Assembly (NCBI RefSeq): GCF_001571085.1 | Contig: NZ_BCTC01000045.1 | Coordinates: forward strand, 1 to 48,397 | Direction of reading: 5' to 3' | DNA from: Azohydromonas lata NBRC 102462 | GTDB lineage: Bacteria; Pseudomonadota; Gammaproteobacteria; Burkholderiales; Burkholderiaceae_C | DNA length: 48,397 nucleotides | Shown: piece by piece, positions 36,042-44,531 of the stretch | How the letters are laid out: each line of letters opens with the position of its first letter | How positions within the stretch are numbered: the stretch's first letter is position 1 | Notes under the pieces: generated by a model | The model's input: only the letters and a program-made list of their open reading frames with translations | Told to the model about the DNA's origin: nothing | The model's database searches: none | Position numbers and translations under genes: made by a program

Positions 36042-36694
36042 TGCAAGCAGTACGCACTCTCAAGACCATATCCGGCAGCCTGCAGAACACGGCGCGGCTG
36101 GAGGAGCTGCGCGCGCAGCGGCGCAAGCCGGGCGAGGCCTCCTTCTTCTTCTACGACGCGCACTTCCGCCGCGAGGCGGTGAAGGTGCTGCCGGGCGAGT
36201 ACTTCGTGCATGACCAGAACATCCTGATCATGACCACGCTGGGCTCGTGCATCGCGGCCTGCCTGTGGGACCGCGACCGCCGCGTGGGCGGCATGAACCA
36301 CTTCATGCTGCCGGACGCGGGCGACGGCGGGCGCTACGGGCTGTACGCGATGGAGCTGCTCATCAACGAGCTGATGAAGTGCGGTGCCTCGCGCGGCTCG
36401 ATGGAGGCCAAGGTCTTCGGCGGCGGCGCGGTGCTGGGCAACATGACCACGCTCAACGTCGGCGAGCGCAACACGCGCTTCGTCCTGGACTATCTCAAGA
36501 CCGAGCGCATTCCCGTGATCAGCCAGGACGTGCTGGACGTGTACCCGCGCAAGGTCTGCTTCGAGCCCGACAGCGGGCGCGCCATGGTCAAGCGCCTGGC
36601 GAGCAACGCGGTGGGCGAGCAGGTGCTGGCGCAGGAGCGCGCCGCGGCGGCCAAGGCGGTGCCCAGCGACGCCGGCTCCATAGAACTCTTCTGA
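36041..36694 (+). CDS. cheD: Chemoreceptor glutamine deamidase CheD
   Basis: 217 residues with the CheD active-site pattern: MTTLGSCIAACLWD with the nucleophile Cys70, GGMNHFMLP with His87, and later KVFGGGAVL and ERNTRFVLDYLKTERIPVISQDVLDVYPRKV. CheD converts receptor glutamines to glutamates, opening sites for CheR and CheB. The N-terminal 40 residues and a C-terminal Ala/Lys tail extend past the core, as in other betaproteobacteria. It is translationally coupled to cheR (TGATG) and followed 15 bases later by cheB. Confidence 0.96.
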   Translation: MQAVRTLKTISGSLQNTARLEELRAQRRKPGEASFFFYDAHFRREAVKVLPGEYFVHDQNILIMTTLGSCIAACLWDRDRRVGGMNHFMLPDAGDGGRYGLYAMELLINELMKCGASRGSMEAKVFGGGAVLGNMTTLNVGERNTRFVLDYLKTERIPVISQDVLDVYPRKVCFEPDSGRAMVKRLASNAVGEQVLAQERAAAAKAVPSDAGSIELF

Positions 36695-36709
36695 CAGGGA
36701 CGAAACAAC

Positions 36710-37807
36710 ATGGCAGCAATTCGCGTGGTGGTGGTGGACGACTCGGCGCTGGTGCGCTCGCTGCTCAAGGCCGTCATCGACCGCCAACCCGACATGCAGT
36801 GCGTGGGCGCCGCGGCGGACCCCTTCGCTGCACGCGAGCTCATACGCGAGGTGTCGCCGGACGTGGTGACGCTGGACATCGAGATGCCGCGCATGGACGG
36901 GCTGGAGTTCCTGTCGCGGCTGATGAAGCTGCGGCCCACGCCGGTGGTGATGGTGTCCACGCTGACCGAGCGTGGCGCCGAGGCGACGATGCGCGCGCTG
37001 GAGCTGGGCGCGGTGGACTTCGTGAGCAAGCCGCGCTTGGGCGTGGCCGAGGGCCTGAGCCAGCTCTCCGACGAGATCTGCGACAAGATCCGCGCCGCCG
37101 CGCGCTCGCGCATCCACCGCCGGCTGCAGCCCGCGGTGCAGGCGGCGCCCGGTGCCGCCGCGGCGCCCGCTCCGAGCGCGGCGCCGTCGCGCCCGCTGGG
37201 CCGGCTGTCCACGGAAAAGCTCATTTTCATCGGCGCCTCCACCGGCGGCACCGAGGCCACGCGCGAGGTGCTGGTGAGCCTGCCGCCGGACTCGCCGGCG
37301 GTGCTGATCACGCAGCACATGCCGCCGGGCTTCACCAAGAGCTACGCGGCGCGGCTGAACACGCTGTGCCGGCTGACGGTGCGCGAAGCCACCGACGGCG
37401 AACGCCTGCTGCCCGGCCACGCCTACCTGGCGCCGGGCGGGCTGCACCTGAGCGTGGAGCGCAGCGGCGCCAACTACGTGGCGCGCGTGCGCGACGGCGA
37501 GCCGGTGAACCGCCACAAGCCCTCGGTGGAGGTGCTGTTCGAATCCGCCGCGCGCGTGGCCGGGCCCAACGCCTTCGGCGTGATGCTCACCGGCATGGGC
37601 GCCGACGGCGCGCGCGCCATGAAGCTCATGCGCGACGCGGGCGCCTACAACATCTGCCAGGACGAGGCGACCTGCGTCGTCTTCGGCATGCCGCGCGAGG
37701 CCATTGCCGCCGGCGCGGCCAACGAGGTGCTGCCGCTGCCGCGCATCGGCACGCGGCTGATGGAGCAGCTCGCCGCCACCTCCAGCGGGCCGACGCACCG
37801 GGTTTAA
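36710..37807 (+). CDS. cheB: Chemotaxis response regulator / methylesterase CheB
   Basis: 365 residues. A receiver domain at 1-125 has [13 protein letters not shown] and phospho-acceptor Asp56 ([11 protein letters not shown]). An Ala/Pro linker spans about 140-165. The methylesterase domain holds the catalytic triad Ser177 (GASTGGTE), His203 (ITQHMPPGF) and Asp299 (GMGADGA). Phosphorylated CheB removes methyl groups from receptors and deamidates glutamines, giving adaptation. Last of the cheR-cheD-cheB operon; cheA, cheW, cheY and cheZ are not in the window. Confidence 0.97.
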   Translation: MAAIRVVVVDDSALVRSLLKAVIDRQPDMQCVGAAADPFAARELIREVSPDVVTLDIEMPRMDGLEFLSRLMKLRPTPVVMVSTLTERGAEATMRALELGAVDFVSKPRLGVAEGLSQLSDEICDKIRAAARSRIHRRLQPAVQAAPGAAAAPAPSAAPSRPLGRLSTEKLIFIGASTGGTEATREVLVSLPPDSPAVLITQHMPPGFTKSYAARLNTLCRLTVREATDGERLLPGHAYLAPGGLHLSVERSGANYVARVRDGEPVNRHKPSVEVLFESAARVAGPNAFGVMLTGMGADGARAMKLMRDAGAYNICQDEATCVVFGMPREAIAAGAANEVLPLPRIGTRLMEQLAATSSGPTHRV

Positions 37808-37983
37808 AAGGCGAGCCGCGGGGAAGCGGCAGCGCCGGGCCGGGAGGCCACTCCCGTGCGTCCAGGCGCCTGTCCCGCGTCCAACGGCAGGCGTTAGACG
37901 GTCTAACACCGTGTTCAAGGGGCCCGTGCCGCGCCGGCGGCGTTCGCACCGGCGGGCAGGCCCAAGCGGCCCAGCCAGCCGGC

Positions 37984-39240
37984 TCAAGCCGCCGGCAAGA
38001 ACAGCCCCTGCAGATCGCTCAGGAAGTCGAAGCCGCGCGCCGTGGGGCGCACCACGTCGCCTTCGCGCTCCAGCAGGCCGCGGCGCTCGCCCTCGGACAG
38101 CGCCCGCTGCAGGGACTGCAGCGGCTGCCCGGTGCGCTCGCTGTAGCGCGTCAGCTCGAAGCCCTCTTTCAGCCGAAGCGCGTTGAGCACGTACTCGAAG
38201 GGCAGCTCCTTGGGCGTGACGGTGTGCTCGTTGGAGACGGCCTGCCCCTCGCGCGCCTTGGCCATGTAGCTGGCCGGCTCGCGCCAGCGCTGCTGGCGCA
38301 GGATGCGGTCGGGAAAGCTGATCTTCCCGTGCGCCCCTGCGCCAATGCCCAGGTAGTCGCCGAACTCCCAGTAGTTCAGGTTGTGCACGCAGCGGTGGCC
38401 GGGGCGCGCGAAGGCCGAGACCTCGTAGCGCTGCAGCCCGGCCTCGGCCGTGCGCTCGGCCAGCAGGTCCAGCATGTCGGCGGCCAGGTCGTCGTCGGGC
38501 AAGCCTTCAGGCGGCCTGGTCGCGAAGCGCGTGTTGGGCTCCATCGTGAGGTGGTAGATGGAGAGGTGCGGCGGGGCAAACGACAGCGCCGTGTCCAGAT
38601 CCGTGCGCAGCATGTCCAGGCTCTGGCCGGGCAGCGCGTACATCAGGTCGATGTTGAAGGTGTCGAAGGCGGCAGCCGCCTCCGCCACCGCCGCGCGCGC
38701 CTGCGCGGCGTCGTGCACCCGGCCCACGGCCTGGAGCATGGCATCGCTGAAACTCTGCACGCCCACGGACAGCCGCGTCACGCCGGCGGCGCGGTAACCG
38801 CGGAAGCGGTCCTTCTCGAAGGTGCCGGGGTTGGCCTCCAGCGTGACTTCGCAGCCGGGCTCCAGCGGCAGCCGGGCGCGGATGTCGGCCAGCAGCCGGT
38901 CTATGGACGCGGGCTCGAACAGGCTGGGCGTGCCGCCGCCAATGAAGATGCTGAAGACGCGCCGGCCCCAGATCAGCGGCAGCGAGGCCTCCAGGTCGGC
39001 CATCAGCGCGTCGAGGTAGGCGGACTGCGTGTCCTGCGACAGGCCTTCGCCCGCGCGCACCTCGTGCGAGTTGAAGTCGCAGTAGGGGCACTTGCGCAGG
39101 CACCAGGGCAGGTGCACGTACAGCGACAGCGGCGGCAGCGCCTGCAGCGCGATGGCGCCGGGGCGCAGCAGCCGCACGGGCACGGCCACAGGCGCCGGAG
39201 CGCCGGGGCCGCCGGGAGAAGGGGACTGCTGGTCAGCCAA
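37984..39240 (-). CDS. hemW: Radical SAM heme chaperone HemW
   Basis: 418 residues with the radical SAM cluster motif WCLRKCPYC (Cys47, Cys51, Cys54), the GGGTPS motif, EANPG, and the HemN-type C-terminal region (YEVSAFARPGHRCVHNLNYW, GIGAGAHGK). The CxxxCxxC lacks the fourth cysteine of HemN, which marks HemW, a heme-binding chaperone of respiratory enzymes. The start is TTG 39240 with GGGAGG nine bases upstream, inside the end of rdgB; the coding regions overlap by eight bases. It is the last gene of a five-gene operon. The 37808-37983 gap beyond it has no recognisable feature. Confidence 0.94.
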   Translation of the reverse strand: MADQQSPSPGGPGAPAPVAVPVRLLRPGAIALQALPPLSLYVHLPWCLRKCPYCDFNSHEVRAGEGLSQDTQSAYLDALMADLEASLPLIWGRRVFSIFIGGGTPSLFEPASIDRLLADIRARLPLEPGCEVTLEANPGTFEKDRFRGYRAAGVTRLSVGVQSFSDAMLQAVGRVHDAAQARAAVAEAAAAFDTFNIDLMYALPGQSLDMLRTDLDTALSFAPPHLSIYHLTMEPNTRFATRPPEGLPDDDLAADMLDLLAERTAEAGLQRYEVSAFARPGHRCVHNLNYWEFGDYLGIGAGAHGKISFPDRILRQQRWREPASYMAKAREGQAVSNEHTVTPKELPFEYVLNALRLKEGFELTRYSERTGQPLQSLQRALSEGERRGLLEREGDVVRPTARGFDFLSDLQGLFLPAA

Positions 39241-39861
39241 GGTGCCAGGCCTCCCGCATGAGCGCGGCCATCTGGCGCGCGGCCAGGGCGCGGTGGCTGT
39301 GCGCGTTCTTCACGTCGGCGCCGAGCTGGGCCACGGCCTGGCCCAGCCCGGGGATGAAGAGCAGCGGGTCGTAGCCGAAGCCGCCCTCGCCCGCGGGCTG
39401 CTCCAGGATGCGGCCTTCCCAGCGGCCGAAGGCGATCAGCGGCTCCGGGTCCTGCGCGTGGCGCAGCGCCACCAGCGTGCAGACGAAGCGGGCGCGGCGG
39501 TTGGCTTCATCTTGCAGCCTGGCCAGCAGCAGCGCGTTGTTGGCGGCGTCCTGTTGGGCGCGCTGCTCCTCGCGCGGCAGGCCGGCGGGGAATTGCAGCG
39601 GCGCGAAGTGCGCGGAGATCACGCCGGGCGCGCCGCCCAGGGCGTCCACGCACAGGCCGGAGTCGTCGGCGATGGCCGGGCCGCCGGCGGCCAGCGCGGC
39701 GTGGCGCGCCTTGGCCAGCGCGTTCTCCACGAAGCTCACATGCGGCTCCTCGGCCTCGGCAATGCCCAGCGAGCCCTGCGTGACCAGTGCCACCGGCAGC
39801 CCGGTGAAGAGCGTGCCCAGCTCGGCGAGCTTCTTGGCGTTGTTGGAGGCGAGGACGAGCT

Positions 39862-39865
<4 letters not shown>
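39233..39865 (-). CDS. rdgB: XTP/dITP diphosphatase (HAM1/RdgB)
   Basis: 210 residues, normal for RdgB. It starts [16 protein letters not shown] (substrate-binding SNN-x-K), then [30 protein letters not shown] with the catalytic Asp pair, [27 protein letters not shown], and NAHSHRALA. It hydrolyses dITP, dXTP and their ribo-forms, keeping deaminated purines out of DNA and RNA. It overlaps rph by four bases upstream and hemW by eight bases downstream. Confidence 0.96.
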
Positions 39866-40608
<743 letters not shown>

Positions 40609-40630
40609 GGGGGTCCGGAAAAAGGTTGGG

Positions 40631-41539
40631 TTACTTGGTGCGGCGCTGCGTGGAGCGCCGTATGGCTTCGTTGATTTCGCGGATGGAGCGCTCGATGTCC
40701 TCGTCGTCGAAGCCGTCGTCCGCGCTTGGGCTGAAGTCCGGCGGCTGGAAGGTGGAGGCGAAGGGCACGGGAGCGGCGGTTTCGGCCACGGCCAGGTGCA
40801 GCGGGTCCTCCTCGGCATCCCACTGCAGTGCCAGCGCGGTGACGTTGTCGGCGCGGGCACCGGCCACGGCCAGGGCACGCTCGACCAGGGCGGGCACGGC
40901 CTCGGACAGCGGCTGCGAGGGCTGCAGCGCCTGGGCGATGTCGGCGTCTTCCACGCAGCCCCACAGGCCGTCGGAGCACAGCAGCACGCGGTCGCCGCGC
41001 TGCAGCCGCTGCGGGCCGCCGCCGTCGACCACGGGCTTGCCGGGGCTGCCCAGGCAGGTGAAGAGCACGTTGCGGTTGCGCCGCGGCTCGCGCGCGGGCT
41101 CCAGGGTGCGCGCGAGCTCGGCGTAGGAGCGGTCGCGGGTGCGCGAGAGCAGCCGGCCCTCGCGCAGCAGGTACAGCCGGGAGTCGCCGCTGTGCGCCCA
41201 GTACGCATGCCGGCCCTGCAGCACGCAGGCCACCATGGTGGTGCGCGGGGTGTCGGCCAGCGCGCGCTCGCCGGCGTAGCGCAGCAGTTGCCGGTGGGCC
41301 GCGAGCAGCGACTCCTGCAGGAAGCGCTGCGGGTCGGCCAGGCAGGGCTGGGCCTCGCGCTGGAACAGGCCGGCCAGGGTTTGCAGCGAGAGCTGCGCGG
41401 CGACCTCGCCCTCGGGGTGGCCGCCCATGCCGTCGGCCAGGGCGAAGAGGCCGGCCTCGCGCGTGTAGCAGTAGCCCATGCGGTCCTCGTTGCGCGCGCG
41501 GCCGCCCTGGCGGCTGAGCTGGTAGACGCTGAACTTCAT
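40631..41539 (-). CDS. PP2C-type serine/threonine protein phosphatase (PrpC/Stp-like)
   Basis: 302 residues. The PP2C core (about 1-240) has the metal-binding residues in [32 protein letters not shown] and ADNVTAL. The last 60 residues are an acidic Ser/Pro-rich tail ending in a basic helix ([17 protein letters not shown]), not part of the catalytic fold. It should remove phosphate from Ser/Thr of proteins phosphorylated by the kinase encoded immediately upstream (37-base gap). Same transcript as rph, rdgB and hemW. Confidence 0.94.
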   Translation of the reverse strand: MKFSVYQLSRQGGRARNEDRMGYCYTREAGLFALADGMGGHPEGEVAAQLSLQTLAGLFQREAQPCLADPQRFLQESLLAAHRQLLRYAGERALADTPRTTMVACVLQGRHAYWAHSGDSRLYLLREGRLLSRTRDRSYAELARTLEPAREPRRNRNVLFTCLGSPGKPVVDGGGPQRLQRGDRVLLCSDGLWGCVEDADIAQALQPSQPLSEAVPALVERALAVAGARADNVTALALQWDAEEDPLHLAVAETAAPVPFASTFQPPDFSPSADDGFDDEDIERSIREINEAIRRSTQRRTK

Positions 41540-41576
41540 GGGCGCTGGGCGGGCAAGGCGGCGGGCGCGGCGCCCC

Positions 41577-42545
41577 TTACACCTTGCTCCCGGTCTTGAG
41601 GTTCTCGATCTGCAGCTTCAGCCGCTCGCTGAAGGAGAGCTTGGTGTAGCGGCGCTCGGTCTCGCGGCCGAGCTCCTTTTGCAGCGCGAAAACGCTTTGC
41701 GGGCGCGACAGCGGGTCCAGCGACATGCACCATTCCGTGACCTCGATGAGGTTGTCGGAGTAGATGTTGCGCAGCCGCGAAAGGCTCAGGGCGAGGCGGT
41801 CCTTCTCGATGCGCTGCGGCGCGTCGTTGGGCGGGTAGCCCTGCATGCAGGCGTAGATGCAGGCGCCTATGGCGTAGATGTCGGTCCAGGGGCCCAGGGT
41901 GCCGTCGCGGCGGTACATCTCCGGCGCGGCGAAGCCGGGGGTGTACATGGGGCGGATGAAGTCGCCCTCCTTGGCCAGCACCTCGCGCGCGGCGCCGAAG
42001 TCCAGCAGCACGGCGCGGTTGTCGTCGGTGATGAAGATGTTGGCCGGCTTGATGTCCAGGTGCAGCATCTTGTGCTGGTGGACGATGCGCAGTCCGCGCA
42101 GCACCTCGTCGAAGAGGCTGCGGATGGTGGATTCGCGAAAGACCTTGTCGCGCTTCAGGTCGCGCGCGGTGACGATGAAGTCCTGCAGCGTGTCGCCCTG
42201 CAGGTAGTTCATCACCATGTACACGGTCTCGTTTTCCCGGAAGAAATTGAGTACCGAGACCACGCTGGGGTGGCTGATCTGGGCGAGCGAGCGCCCTTCC
42301 TCGAAGAAACTCTTGAGGCCGAGTCGATAGAGGGCCTGCTTGTCCGCACGCACGCGCGGGGCGAGCTCTCCGGGGGCGCGCTCGGCCAGGGAAGATGGCA
42401 AATATTCTTTCAGCGCAACAAGATGGCGCTGGGCATCCTCGGCGAGGTACACCACCCCGAAGCCCCCGGCAGCCAGCCTCTTGACGATCTGGTAGCCGCC
42501 CACCACGGTGCCGGCTGGCAGCGGTGCCGGCTTGGGCTTTGACAT
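41577..42545 (-). CDS. Hanks-type serine/threonine protein kinase
   Basis: A 322-residue soluble kinase. The glycine loop AAGGFGVVYLAED lies near 25-37, the ATP-binding Lys46 in VALKEYL, the catalytic loop HLDIKPAN at 162-169 (Asp164), and DFG at 182-184. The residue before the catalytic Asp is Leu, not Arg, so this is a non-RD kinase, which usually does not need activation-loop phosphorylation. The APE-like motif is APEMYRRD. There is no PASTA, membrane or sensor domain; the C-terminal helix is basic. It heads the operon with PP2C, rph, rdgB and hemW. The start used is 42545 (MSKPKPAP); a second candidate at 42575 overlaps the yicC start codon head-to-head. Confidence 0.92.
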   Translation of the reverse strand: MSKPKPAPLPAGTVVGGYQIVKRLAAGGFGVVYLAEDAQRHLVALKEYLPSSLAERAPGELAPRVRADKQALYRLGLKSFFEEGRSLAQISHPSVVSVLNFFRENETVYMVMNYLQGDTLQDFIVTARDLKRDKVFRESTIRSLFDEVLRGLRIVHQHKMLHLDIKPANIFITDDNRAVLLDFGAAREVLAKEGDFIRPMYTPGFAAPEMYRRDGTLGPWTDIYAIGACIYACMQGYPPNDAPQRIEKDRLALSLSRLRNIYSDNLIEVTEWCMSLDPLSRPQSVFALQKELGRETERRYTKLSFSERLKLQIENLKTGSKV

Positions 42546-42573
42546 AATCGAATTTTGCAATGCGATAAACGCC

Positions 42574-43482
42574 ATGCCAGTTTACAGCATGACCGGTTAC
42601 GCCAGCGCCAGCGCCGGCGGGGCCACGAATCCGGAATCGGGCGCCGTCAGCGGCAGCGTCAGCGTGGAGCTGCGCTCGGTCAACGGCCGTTTCCTGGACT
42701 TGAGCCTGCGCCTGCCCGACGAACTGCGCTCGCTGGAGCCGGCCCTGCGCGAGCTGGTCAGCGGCACGTTCAAGCGCGGCAAGATCGAGTTGCGTGTCTC
42801 CACCGGGCGCGACGGTGAAGGCGCCTGGCCGCAGCCCACGCCGCAGCAGCTGCACCTGCTGTCGCGGCTGGAGAGCACCGTGCAGGGCTGGATGTCCAAG
42901 GCGCCGCCGCTGTCGGTGCACGAGGTGCTGCAGTGGTGCCGCAGCGGCGGGACGAGCGAGCAGCCCGACGAGATCGCCATGGAGGCGGCCCGCGCCGCCG
43001 TGGAGGGCCTGCGCGAGGCGCGCGAGCGCGAGGGCGGGCGCCTCGTGGCCATCCTGATGGAGCGCGTGCAGCGGCTGCGCGAGCTGGCCGCGCAGGCCGA
43101 GCCGCTGGTGCCGCAGGTGGTGCAGCGCCAGCAGCAGCGCTTCCTGGAGCGCTGGCGCGAGGCGCTGGCCTCGGCCGGCGCGGGCACGACCGTGAGCGCC
43201 GAGGCGCAGGCCGAGCGCGCGCTCACCGAGGCGGCGGCCTACGCCATCCGCATCGACGTGGCCGAGGAGCTGTCGCGGCTGAAGGCGCACCTCGACGAGA
43301 TCGAGCGGCTGCTCGCCAAGGGCGGCGAGCTGGGCAAGCGGCTGGACTTCCTCATCCAGGAGCTGCACCGCGAGGCCAACACGCTGGGCTCGAAGTCCGC
43401 GGCGCTGGAGCTCACGGCGGTGTCGGTGGAGATGAAGGTCGCCGTCGAGCAGATGCGCGAGCAGGTGCAGAACATCGAGTGA
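42574..43482 (+). CDS. yicC: YicC family endoribonuclease
   Basis: 302 residues with YicC_N (MPVYSMTGYASA, SVELRSVNGRFLDLSLRLPDELRSLEP) and the C-terminal DUF1732 block (RIDVAEELSRLKAHLDEIERLL then GKRLDFLIQELHREANTLGSKS). Recent E. coli work describes YicC as an endoribonuclease acting on small RNA. The protein is slightly longer than E. coli YicC because of inserts after residue 15. It has no visible ribosome-binding site. It begins a run with gmk and rpoZ, a conserved order in proteobacteria, and its start lies 28 bases from the divergent kinase start. Confidence 0.95.
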   Translation: MPVYSMTGYASASAGGATNPESGAVSGSVSVELRSVNGRFLDLSLRLPDELRSLEPALRELVSGTFKRGKIELRVSTGRDGEGAWPQPTPQQLHLLSRLESTVQGWMSKAPPLSVHEVLQWCRSGGTSEQPDEIAMEAARAAVEGLREAREREGGRLVAILMERVQRLRELAAQAEPLVPQVVQRQQQRFLERWREALASAGAGTTVSAEAQAERALTEAAAYAIRIDVAEELSRLKAHLDEIERLLAKGGELGKRLDFLIQELHREANTLGSKSAALELTAVSVEMKVAVEQMREQVQNIE

Positions 43483-43529
43483 AACGCGCCTGAGCCGGCG
43501 GGCTCGGCAGTACAGGAAGCCTCAAGAAC

Positions 43530-44150
43530 ATGGAAACCCCGGGCAATCTTTTCGTCGTCGCAGCGCCCAGCGGTGCTGGTAAATCCAGCCTCGTCAAGGC
43601 GCTGCTGGAACTGGACTCGCACCTGGCCGTCTCGGTCTCGCACACCACGCGCGCGCCGCGCGGGCAGGAGCAGGACGGGCGCGAGTACCACTTCATCAGC
43701 AACGCCCAGTTCGACGCCATGATCGAGCACGGCGACTTCTTCGAATGGGCCGAGGTGCACGGCAACCGCTACGGCACCTCGCGCAACGCCATCGAGACGC
43801 GGCTGCAGGCCGGCGAGGACGTGGTGCTGGAGATCGACTACCAGGGCGCGCTGCAGATCAAGCAGCTCTTTGTGCACGCGGTGCTGATCTTCATCCTGCC
43901 GCCGAGCTGGGAGGAACTGCGCCAGCGGCTGCAGCGCCGCGGCGAGGACCAGCCGGACGTGATCGCGCAGCGCATGGTCAACGCCCGGCACGAGGTCGCC
44001 CAGGCCCGGCACTTCGACTACGTTATAATCAACGCCCTCTTCGAGACGGCGCTTTTCGACCTGAAGACCGTCGTCCACTCCCAGCGCCTGAAGTACGCGT
44101 CACAGCAGCGCAGCAAGTCGCAGGTGTTCGCCGCGCTGGACCTCATCTGA
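43530..44150 (+). CDS. gmk: Guanylate kinase
   Basis: 206 residues with the P-loop APSGAGKSS at 12-20, [36 protein letters not shown], and [11 protein letters not shown]. It phosphorylates GMP to GDP, supplying GTP and indirectly the (p)ppGpp substrates used by the downstream SpoT protein. AGGAAG precedes the ATG. A TATAAT lies inside the gene at 44024-44029 and may be a -10 element for rpoZ. Confidence 0.98.
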   Translation: METPGNLFVVAAPSGAGKSSLVKALLELDSHLAVSVSHTTRAPRGQEQDGREYHFISNAQFDAMIEHGDFFEWAEVHGNRYGTSRNAIETRLQAGEDVVLEIDYQGALQIKQLFVHAVLIFILPPSWEELRQRLQRRGEDQPDVIAQRMVNARHEVAQARHFDYVIINALFETALFDLKTVVHSQRLKYASQQRSKSQVFAALDLI

Positions 44151-44195
44151 ACAGCCCACGAGCCTTATTCCGAAGGTTCTGAAGGAGAAGCCCGC

Positions 44196-44399
44196 ATGGC
44201 CCGCATCACCGTCGAAGACTGCCTCCACAGGATCCCCAACCGCTTCCAGCTCGTTCTGGCCGCCACCTACCGTGCGCGCATGCTCAGCCAGGGCCACGCG
44301 CCCCGCATCGAGAGCAAGAACAAGCCGGGCGTGACGGCGCTGCGCGAAATCGCCGCCGGCGAAGTCGGCCTGGAAATGCTGCGCAAGGTGCCGGTCTGA
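44196..44399 (+). CDS. rpoZ: RNA polymerase omega subunit
   Basis: 67 residues, typical length: [30 protein letters not shown], then [22 protein letters not shown]. Omega assists beta-prime folding and forms part of one ppGpp binding site on RNA polymerase. AAGGAG lies 8 bases before the ATG. It follows gmk by 45 bases and is separated from spoT by a terminator. Confidence 0.97.
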   Translation: MARITVEDCLHRIPNRFQLVLAATYRARMLSQGHAPRIESKNKPGVTALREIAAGEVGLEMLRKVPV

Positions 44400-44435
44400 C
44401 GACCGGCCCCGGGGCTTCACCACCCATGGCCTGAC

Positions 44436-44464
44436 ACGGGCGCCTGCTATAGGCGCCCGTTTTC
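44436..44464 (+). terminator. Rho-independent terminator after rpoZ
   Basis: Perfect ten-base stem ACGGGCGCCT / AGGCGCCCGT with a five-base loop, followed by four T residues. It separates the yicC-gmk-rpoZ transcript from spoT, suggesting partial read-through or a separate spoT promoter. Confidence 0.9.
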
Positions 44465-44531
44465 ATTGGGCGCACGTTTTCATTTGGGCCTGCCGCGAAT
44501 GCGGGGGGCGCCGACAAGCTAAATTCGCCTC

